Below are positions 56,567 to 64,000 of a stretch of DNA of 64,000 bases, piece after piece. A program made the position numbers and the translations under genes. How positions within the stretch are numbered: the stretch's first letter is position 1; every line of letters starts with the position of its first letter. The stretch is from assembly GCA_015698045.1 (NCBI GenBank), contig BLAL01000068.1, positions 62,001 through 126,000 of the forward strand. The letters are read 5' to 3'. The notes below the pieces were generated by a model. The model did not search any database and had not been told where the DNA came from. It saw only the letters and a program-made list of their open reading frames with translations. The DNA is from Rhizophagus clarus. Lineage: Eukaryota; Glomeromycota; Glomeromycetes; Glomerales; Glomeraceae.

Positions 56567-57956
56567 CAAGGCATTTTTATTTATAAAATTGCAAAAGAAA
56601 ATTCCATCCCAAATCCCATTAAGACGAGCATTTAAATCCAGCCAGAATTAAGTGATTTACACAATAAATATCTATTATTATTATTATTTTTTGACCAGCT
56701 TCAGCCAATCCAAGTGAGTATTTCTATTCTATTAGTATTAAGTATGATATTATTAATATTAATGTTATATAATATTATTAATTATATAGTTTCAGAATGT
56801 TTGGACGTCCAATTAAGTGAATTGGATAAGTTATTATTTATTTGTAATTTTATGAAAATATACTGCCTTCAATATTTATTTATTTATTTAATTATTTTTA
56901 GATCTCAATGAAATTTGCCAAGGTGATGAATCTAATTAAAGTTAATAGTTTGAATAACTATTAAAAACAGGTTTATCTTTTTTTTTCTTTATTTAACTTT
57001 ATTACTTTTTATATATATAATGGTATATACAAATGATTTATTAACATTTTGTTTCAAGATCATTTTTATAAATAAAGATTTAATTCCTTATATTTATTTG
57101 TTTACAATTTAAAATTGTAGACATTAGTCTTACAGCTGCTGCTCACCACTTCACTCTATATAAAATAAAAACAAATTAACAATTATTGAAGGTATTTCAA
57201 TATGACAATTATAAGAAAATAAAGAAATATTTTTATGACTTCTTCATAGTAATGAAGGTGGTATTAATTCCTGAATTATGTCAGTTCAGTTTTCTTTTTA
57301 AAAATTTGAAAGAGTAAAATTTTCAACAATTGTATACAATTATTATAAACAAATTAAAACGCAAGAAATGAAAGATAAAACAAAAAATTATACATAAGAA
57401 TTATACAAAGGAGATAAAAATCAAAATTGCTGCGCCTGGAACGTGCGTAAAAATTTATTATCCTGTTTCTGGGCTATGACACACGTTGTAATTTTCTTTT
57501 AAATTTAAATAAATAGATTAATCATTGATTTGACTTCGGCTCTTTTTTTTAAAATTGGTTAAAATGATCCTAAGATCTGATAGGTTCAGAATAAATTTAG
57601 AATCAACTCATCAGAGTTAATTATAAAGCGTTTATATTTATACAGAACCCAACTAATGTCATTATTACTAATAGTATTAATGCACTTTTAACGATGATTA
57701 TTGAGAAATCCTTCTTTACTTTTTGAAATAAAATGCTTAAATTATGATCTTTAGTCAATTTTTCTATTTACCAAATCCTCTTTCCTTAACTTGTAGATTT
57801 CTTATGGTGTTGTTTCCTTCTGTTTTGCATTTTAATCATCAATTTTAAATGAACCTGTATGTTTACACAATGTTAACACAAACAAACAATCGGTTCTTAG
57901 TTTATTTTTTGCTACAGTTTTGAAAAAAAAAGGCTACAGAACTTAAAAAAAAAAAA
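56567..57956. other. AT-rich spacer
   Basis: A possible pair of tiny exons near 56787-56925 was considered but not supported. Otherwise nothing recognised. Confidence 0.4.
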
Positions 57957-58091
57957 TCACACTTTAAGTATTCCACGTTCTTTTGTTTGACTCCTCAAAG
58001 TAGATAGTTTGTGGTGACATAAATAAATAATTAATATTTCTCTATCAGTCATTTTACTCAATGTTTTATCATCGTGTAATTTTTGCAACAT
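57957..58091 (-). CDS. Small open frame, possible exon
   Basis: 44 codons from ATG at 58091 to TGA: LHDDKTLSKMTDREILIIYL, CHHKLSTLRSQTKERGILKV. The residue mix is protein-like and unlike the surrounding AT noise, so it may be a short gene or the last exon of a lost one. No family recognised and no conserved promoter seen. Confidence 0.2.
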   Translation of the reverse strand: MLQKLHDDKTLSKMTDREILIIYLCHHKLSTLRSQTKERGILKV

Positions 58092-58768
58092 GAACTACTA
58101 CTGTACAATAATATAATACAGTAAATCTGATTAAGAATTTTACATCAACTATAAGTGTCAAAGGTAGTAATTTGAGTGGCAAAGTGACAGCCAATCATGA
58201 AATAAATAAATACCTGATTTATTTTTATTTAAAATTATTTATTTGTAATGAAAATTAGCTTTATATAACGCATGATACATTGATACATTCCGTTTATTTT
58301 TGTTGTTTACCATTAGCAGAGTTACGCTATTCGAATCCTTAAAATTATCGTCACCCACTTATCTAGAATTAACGTCATTCTTCGTTTTTTATACAGTATT
58401 CTAAATATCAATAAATTAAAGTTTAACATATTGTGTTCCAAGTGATATAAATACAATACCATCATCAACACAGTTACATTAAAAAGATTTTTTTGATATT
58501 GGCTCTTGTAATATTTCTAAAGCCCTTTTATGTCGCAAAGCTAACAGTTTATATTGTCGTTTAAAAATATTAAAAACTTAAATGAATCAAACGAGCCCCT
58601 TCAAATATGTATTAGTTATTTGATAATATCAAAGTAGTTCGGATGATATTTTAACCCCTACAAAATATGCAATTTATACTAATAGACTTGAAAAATTAAA
58701 AATCTTATACCGTTAAATTCTACTACATCTAGATGTCGAAATTTTGAACGTCTGATTTCGTATAAGAC

Positions 58769-58942
58769 CCTAAACAAAAACCTACTGCAATAAGTCGAAT
58801 GCTAGGAAAAGGGGAAACAAAAATGACAGGGCTTGTTCCAAGCCTAGAAAAAAAAAGAAAAGGGAAGGACAAAGAAAAAAATTACAAAACTCCACTACCT
58901 ATAGACTATATGGTAAATTATACAAATAAAAGGTTCGATTAG
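58769..58942 (+). pseudogene. Decayed coding fragment, unknown family
   Basis: A 57-codon frame without ATG: PKQKPTAISRMLGKGETKM, TGLVPSLEKKRKGKDKEKN, YKTPLPIDYMVNYTNKRFD, stop. From about 58934 a neighbouring frame continues (VRLEVKSEVKPDLNQHIPKK), suggesting one shift. An acceptor-like TATAAG precedes it at 58766. Confidence 0.35.
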
Positions 58943-59059
58943 AAGTGAAAAGTGAGGTAAAACCGGATCTAAACCAACATATTCCTAAAAAAAAAAAAGA
59001 ACAAATTTATTAGTAAATCATTCTTTCGCAGAACTCTGAGGTTCCGCTGTGGACGTTCG

Positions 59060-59224
59060 ATCAAAGGAAGTTCATTTATTACATTTGGTAGAAAATTAAG
59101 AATATGTCTGCTGAGACAGTTACTTAATGACTTTATTATTTAGAAAGTATGAGATTGATTTGGTAAATAAGGAAGTACCTTTATACTACTTTATAATTAT
59201 TAATGGAAATTAGTCTAAGAAATA
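59060..59224 (+). pseudogene. Cytochrome P450 C-terminal relic
   Basis: Colinear with the end of the P450 at 33084-34779: GGAAGTTCATTTATTACATT, TGGTAGAAAATTAAGAATATG (haem loop, with the GGG partly replaced and the PGR part lost), TTATTTAGAAAGTATGAGAT, TGATTTGGTAAATAAGGAAG, then GAAATTAGTCTAAGAAAT at the C-terminus. Several indels and an early stop. It is a separate copy, as it differs at many sites from the complete gene. Confidence 0.75.
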
Positions 59225-60350
59225 TAGAATAAGTTATTGATGATACTTCCTTAAAACGAATTAAATAATAAGGAGGTAAGTATAACAATTTTTTTTCTAT
59301 TAAAAATTAGAATTTACTTATATTTTTAATTGTTGAATATAGCTGATAAAATAGGAACTACATACTTTACTTATAGTTAAGTCTTCTATTTTAAGTAATT
59401 ACGAAAATTCAAATAGAAAAAGGATGGCCTACAATATAGATTAATGTGAAAACAGAATATGTGCATGTGCCGACTTCAACATAACGACCTTTTTATCAAA
59501 CTGTAGTATCTGATGAAAATAAAAGAAAACATCAAACATTATCATAATATCGTCACCAATCCCACCTATTATATAATCTATACCATGCCTTTTCCACTTT
59601 CTCAAATATTTACCAAAACCTATAAATTATGCACACCACTAAGTTCTTATAAAATTAAAAAATATTGTAGAAAATTTTAATAAATGAAGAGCATTAGAAA
59701 TAGCTGCATAGGAATAAATTCTTAATAAAAAAATATATATATAATATCTTTAAGAATTTACGAAAAATTGAATTTTTTTAATTGGCCGACCCAAATTTTT
59801 CGGGTCAACCAATCGGGGTCACTCGATCTATCAGGTCAAATTCGGATCTTTAATCTGCATTCCAATAAAGAAATACTATTGCGATGATGGGTAACAATAG
59901 TAGCAGTATATTAGTAAATGTTGCAACGTTGAATAATTAAAAATATAAAAAATTTAATAATATTAAAGATATAATAGAATAAAAAAGAAAGAGAGTTGAT
60001 GACCTTAGAAAAGAAAAGGATGTACCATCACAATCTTCGCATGATACACCCGTCTGTGTAATAATTTTTGTAATTTTTGAAAAAATCGACCTTTTAAGTA
60101 ATAATTTTTTTAGCTTACGAAAGTCGCTGAGTCGAACTTTGATGTGTCAACTAAAAGATTTTTTTCATGAATTTGGTAATAAACTCATACGATTTAATCT
60201 AAATTTGATTTTTACTTTGACTTACGCATTTCATAGAATATTCCGATTATAGTAACAATGTGATTTTCTTAACCATGCTTTTAACTTTTTTTTTAACAAT
60301 AATTTTTTGTTTTTTCCTAATCATACTTATAAATTATAAATTTAATCGAG
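59225..60350. other. Spacer with possible coding relics
   Basis: Plus-strand frame 59440-59625 reads INVKTEYVHVPTST, stop, RPFYQTVVSDENKRKHQTLS, stop, YRHQSHLLYNLYHAFSTFSN. A frame near 59975-60250 contains RVDDLRKEKDVPSQSSHDTP with no start codon. Both look like worn coding sequence of unknown type. The rest is AT-rich. Confidence 0.3.
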
Positions 60351-60804
60351 GACTTTTATTCTATTAATATTTAAATCTATCATTAGAGATTTTTTGATAG
60401 TTAAACAATCAGATTAAATAAATTATTATCGTTTATAAATTAAATTTAACATTAACTTAAATTATTTTCTAAAAATTTCTTATTTTTAAATTATTTTCTT
60501 TTTTTTAAAATAAGTTTTCTAATTTCCTTTTTTTTTTTAAAAAAAAAAAAAATAAATTTAATCAAATATTTAGTGTTACTTTTTAATAAATAAAAGGAAG
60601 ACTTTTATTCTATTAATATTTAAATCTATCATTAGAGATTTTTTGATAGTTAAACAATCACGATTAAATAAATTATTATCGTTTATAAATTAAATTTAAC
60701 ATTAACTTAAATTATTTTCTAAAAATTTCTTATTTTTAAATTATTTTCTTTTTTTTAAAATAGGTTTTCTAATTTCCTTTTTTTTTTTAAAAAAAAAAAA
60801 AATA
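60351..60804. repeat. ~205-bp direct repeat, period 249 bp
   Basis: 60351-60555 and 60600-60804 are almost identical: starting GACTTTTATTCTATTAATAT, ending in a T-run followed by an A-run. Between them is a 44-bp unique spacer. High identity indicates a recent duplication. Confidence 0.85.
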
Positions 60805-61701
60805 ATTATTTCTAAATTTCTTATTTTCTAAGAATTTCAAAATTATGAGTAGTATTTTCTAAATTTCTAAACTTTTTTTTAAATATAATAAAAATAATTT
60901 GTCCATAAATTTTAAACCTGATACTAATCTAATAAAAATGTTAAAAACCTATTTTTAAATTTATGATTTCTTTATCTTTCCACCTTCAATTTAACGGTCA
61001 TTTCTCCATTGGTTGATAATCTGATTTTTTTTTCTCTTCAAGATTTTTTATTCATTAATATCTGCCCTATTTCTTTTTAAATTCCTCTTCTTCTTCATTT
61101 TACATGATTATACGTTTGTAATCTGTTTTCGTTTGTAATTTGTTTTAAATCTTCAAATCAAAAAAAAACCTTTTGTTATTTTTGACAAACAATTTTGACT
61201 TGATTTTCTGAAATTAATCAGAATAATGTGTAATATGGTTTTTGAAGTATTAGCAAATAAATCTCCATTTGTTCTCCATTGCAATATTCAACTTTTGATT
61301 GAGATTTGTCTTTGATTTCATATTCTCCACAATTATATGATGAAATAATTAATTATATAGGGCGGAAAATTTCTTGAAATGATTTATAATTTCCAAAATC
61401 GGTTGAATTATGTTGAAGAAAATGTATTCAATTAAATAATCTTTTGAATAAATGTCTAAATAAAAAAAAAAGTAGTAATTAGAAAAAATTGTTTTTAAAT
61501 AATAATAAAAAATAGCTAAAAATTAGTTGGTACATACCTTTGATTATTGGTAAATATTGTAAATGATATGACCGTTAAAAATTCACTCATATTTGTTGAT
61601 TATTAATGAAAGTTAAATCCACCATATATATGTTGATCTTGATCCAAAACCACCCGTATATTAACAATTTGATATAAAGAGTAAAATATAAAAAAATATG
61701 T
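60805..61701. other. AT-rich spacer
   Basis: No gene recognised. Confidence 0.45.
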
Positions 61702-62470
61702 GTACCAAATAAAGTTATTAAAGTAAGAATGGTACAAAGGAATGATAAGGAAATGGTAAAAAAAGTAGTTCAGAGCCGAATTGGTTAAAACCGCATGGAT
61801 GAACTATCATTTAAAGATTAATGATTAAACTATTGGGATATAACAAGGGTAAGGATTTGATAATTCAGATAAGGGTATATAAAAAAATTAATACAAAAAA
61901 ATTAAAAGTTTATAAATTAGAAAAAAAAAGAGTAGAAAAAAAATTAGTTATTAGAAAAAAGGGGGGAAGAGTAATAAGAAGAATAAAAATAATTAATAAA
62001 GAAATGTACCAAATAAAGTTATTAAGGTAGGAGTGGTACAAAGGAATAATAAGGAAAAATAAAAAATAGTAGTTCAGAGCCGAATTGGTTAAAACTGCAT
62101 GGATGAACTATCATTTAAAGATTAATGATTAAACTATTGGGATATTAACAAGGGTAAGGATTTGAATTCAGATAAGGGTATATAAAAAAATTAATACAAA
62201 AAAAATTAAAAGTTTATAAATTTGAAAAAAAAGAGTAGAAAAAAAATTAGTTATTAGAAAAAAGGGGGGAAGAGTAATAAGAAGAATAAAAAAATTAATA
62301 AAGAAATGTACCAAATAAAGTTATTAAGGTAAGAATGGTACAAAGGAATAATAAGGAAGCAATAAAAAAGGTAGTTCAGAGCCAAATTGGTTAAAACCGC
62401 ATGGGATGAACTGTCATTTGAAGATTAATGACTGAACTATTGGGGTATAAAAAAAGGATAGGGATTTAGA
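61702..62470. repeat. ~303-bp tandem repeat, 2.5 copies
   Basis: Copies start at about 61702, 62006 and 62308 with GTACCAAATAAAGTTATTAA and contain GAGCCGAATTGGTTAAAAC, CATGGATGAACTATCATTT and GGGGGGAAGAGTAATAAG. The third copy ends near 62470. Open frames inside it are low complexity (Lys/Arg/Ile-rich) and not genes. Confidence 0.85.
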
Positions 62471-62653
62471 GTATAAACTATGAATATTAAATTTATATAT
62501 ATGAGGAAGTAAAACAGTCTATTGTATATGTGTATAATTATATCAAAAGTAGTAAGCAAAAAGATAGGAAGAAATTTAAGTAAAATAATAGGAGTAGATT
62601 TTAATAAAAATAAAAATAAAATTACGATCAAATGAGAAAAGAAATAAAAGAAT

Positions 62654-62848
62654 ATGAAAAGAGAAACAAAAGTAACCAAAAAAGTTGAGAAAAGAGTAAA
62701 GAAAAGATGAAAATCAGTATTAACAGTAGAATTAGAAAAGCACTTATTGAGAGGAACTTCAGTCAAAGGTGAATGTACAAAATTGGGGCAAAGATTAAAA
62801 GACATTTTGAAAATAATTGAGAAAAATTTAGAATTGAGAAAAATTTAG
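62654..62848 (+). pseudogene. Possible short coding relic next to the 303-bp repeat
   Basis: Frame from ATG 62654: MKRETKVTKKVEKRVKKR, one TGA, then KSVLTVELEKHLLRGTSVKG, ECTKLGQRLKDILKIIEKN, and a TAG. The second half looks like an amphipathic helical protein segment. The opposite strand is open for 122 codons but is Phe/Leu/Ile-rich, as expected of the antisense of Lys/Glu-rich sequence. Confidence 0.3.
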
Positions 62849-64000
62849 AAATATTTGTAAGAAATTTGAAGAAAAATAAAAGAAAAATACATATATTTAT
62901 AGAATTTTGAAATCAGGTAATTACATTGTAATTTACAATAATTTTTTTACTTGTATATGAGTCATTTATATTCTTGTTAGTAAAAATCAGTCAAATAATA
63001 AATTATTATACACACACTTACTTTGTATGAGTCATTTATATTCTAAATCAGTTAGATAATAAATTTACATATTGACTCATGATCTGTGATTTATGTTTGA
63101 ATTTTTAACTGATAATGATAATCTTTTTTGAAAATAACAGAGAAATTTGTAAAATCTCTGTGACAATATTTACTGCAGCTTATCAAGATTGATACAAGCT
63201 ATTTACAATTAAAGACAATAGGAAATTTGGAATTTGATCAAGATTGATTAATTTATCAAGGGTAATGTATAATTTTTATGTAATTGTGTAGTAGAAATAA
63301 AAAATCTGCCTTAGTAATTACACACAAATTCAACACAAATTCAACACAAATTGAACACAAATAACAAAATTTGGCCAGAATTAGCAAGTTTTTACCAAAA
63401 TTATCAACACAAATTGAACATGTTCAAAAACGTAACAAATTTATTTGTCATTGTTTATGAAAATTTTTTACTCATACTTCCACTGTTCAAGTTTCAAGGA
63501 TAATTATAGATTTATTAGGTTGTATGACTCATATGACTCATATTTCATGAGTATATTATATATTAATAAATTTGATATTGTTGATTAATTAATGTAACTC
63601 ATACATGATATAATGAGCGAATTTTTGTTTTCTTTATTTTATTTCATTTATTAATTTTTTTTTACTTTCGGTTGTATTTATTTATTTATTTACAATTTTA
63701 TTTATTTTATTGCTTTCGCTCTATTTACTTTGTTTCTTTCATTCTATCTATTTATTTTATTTATTTTCCATTTTATTAATTTTGTTATTTACATTTATGT
63801 TTTATTTTTATTGCTATTTTTTATCTTTAAATTTTATAGCAATTATATTACTAGAAAAGTTTTCAACGAATGAATAGAAAAAATATTACAAGTAGATAGG
63901 ACAAGTAAATAGGGAAAATATTGGATATCGACCTTTTGTTAAATATTAAATTCAAGATCATCAAAATCATTGGTTAATTTTAAGCTCTCGAAGAATTATG
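62849..64000. other. AT-rich end of the window
   Basis: Contains a short ACACAAATTCA repeat (about 63321-63362) and TTTATTTATT-rich stretches (63640-63800). No gene recognised. Confidence 0.5.

Noticed and set aside
56714..56925. Possible tiny exons (SECLDVQLSELDKLL then LNEICQGDESN)
   Set aside because: A splice can be drawn, but donor, phase and upstream exon are all ambiguous and the sequence is very AT-rich.
61821..62030. 69-codon Lys/Ile-rich frame
   Set aside because: Lies within the 303-bp tandem repeat and is low complexity; not kept in the other copies.
62437..62805. 122-codon minus-strand Phe/Leu/Ile-rich frame
   Set aside because: Antisense of A/G-rich sequence; the plus strand has the more protein-like reading.
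1..64000. tRNA, rRNA and CRISPR
   Set aside because: Scanned by eye for GGTTCGAATCC-type loops and regular spaced repeats. GTTCGA-like words near 30600, 58931 and 59060 have no matching arms; a covariance-model search would be decisive.

Overview
The window looks like a nuclear contig from an arbuscular mycorrhizal fungus (Glomeromycotina, Rhizophagus-like). It is very AT-rich, its introns are short (about 65-85 nt) with GT...AG ends, and it carries the large TKL-type kinase family typical of that group (HRDFHTGN loop, SDMGLCG activation start, HPQAIYTSRLLNPF tail). Several hAT transposons sit among long, nearly empty AT-rich spacers. The organism is inferred from protein style only.

Layout. 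1-1.4 kb: broken, 5'-truncated transposase-like gene. 1.7-3.3 kb: minisatellite and a perfect 32-bp inverted repeat. 3.56-8.9 kb: kinase gene A, with a tandem array of nine interchangeable phase-0 exons before one C-lobe exon. 8.9-16.4 kb: mostly spacer, with a multipass membrane protein gene and coding relics. 16.4-18.7 kb: a complete hAT element with an intact spliced transposase. 19.2-20.3 kb: a C-lobe-only kinase-like gene with a 12-nt microexon. 22.1-25.7 kb: kinase gene B, a second tandem-exon gene. 26.3-27.0 kb: decayed third kinase copy, then a 316-bp hAT MITE. 28.9-30.1 kb: secreted beta-trefoil lectin with an aerolysin-like tail, split by a frameshift. 33.1-34.8 kb: two-exon cytochrome P450. 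37.3-38.2 kb: truncated lectin copy with a conserved promoter. 38.9-41.6 kb: decayed genes including another kinase. 42.7-45.5 kb: second hAT. 46.06-46.5 kb: small three-exon coiled-coil gene. 47.3-51.1 kb: third hAT with a 300-bp MITE beside it. 52.1-56.6 kb: nested repeat complex with a dead fourth hAT. 57-64 kb: spacer, P450 and other relics, and large tandem duplications.

The most unusual system is the pair of tandem-exon kinase genes. Each repeated exon starts just after the alpha-C glutamate of one kinase N-lobe and ends just after the alpha-C glutamate of the next, so it is a circularly permuted N-lobe module. All junctions are phase 0, so any exon may join any other, or the C-lobe exon, without breaking the frame. 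The array could therefore encode one long multi-N-lobe pseudokinase-kinase protein (about 1547 aa in A, 1051 aa in B) or a set of alternatively spliced kinases with different N-lobes. Only the last module before the C-lobe keeps a proper glycine-rich loop.

All calls come from reading the sequence. No database search, expression data or alignment scores were available.
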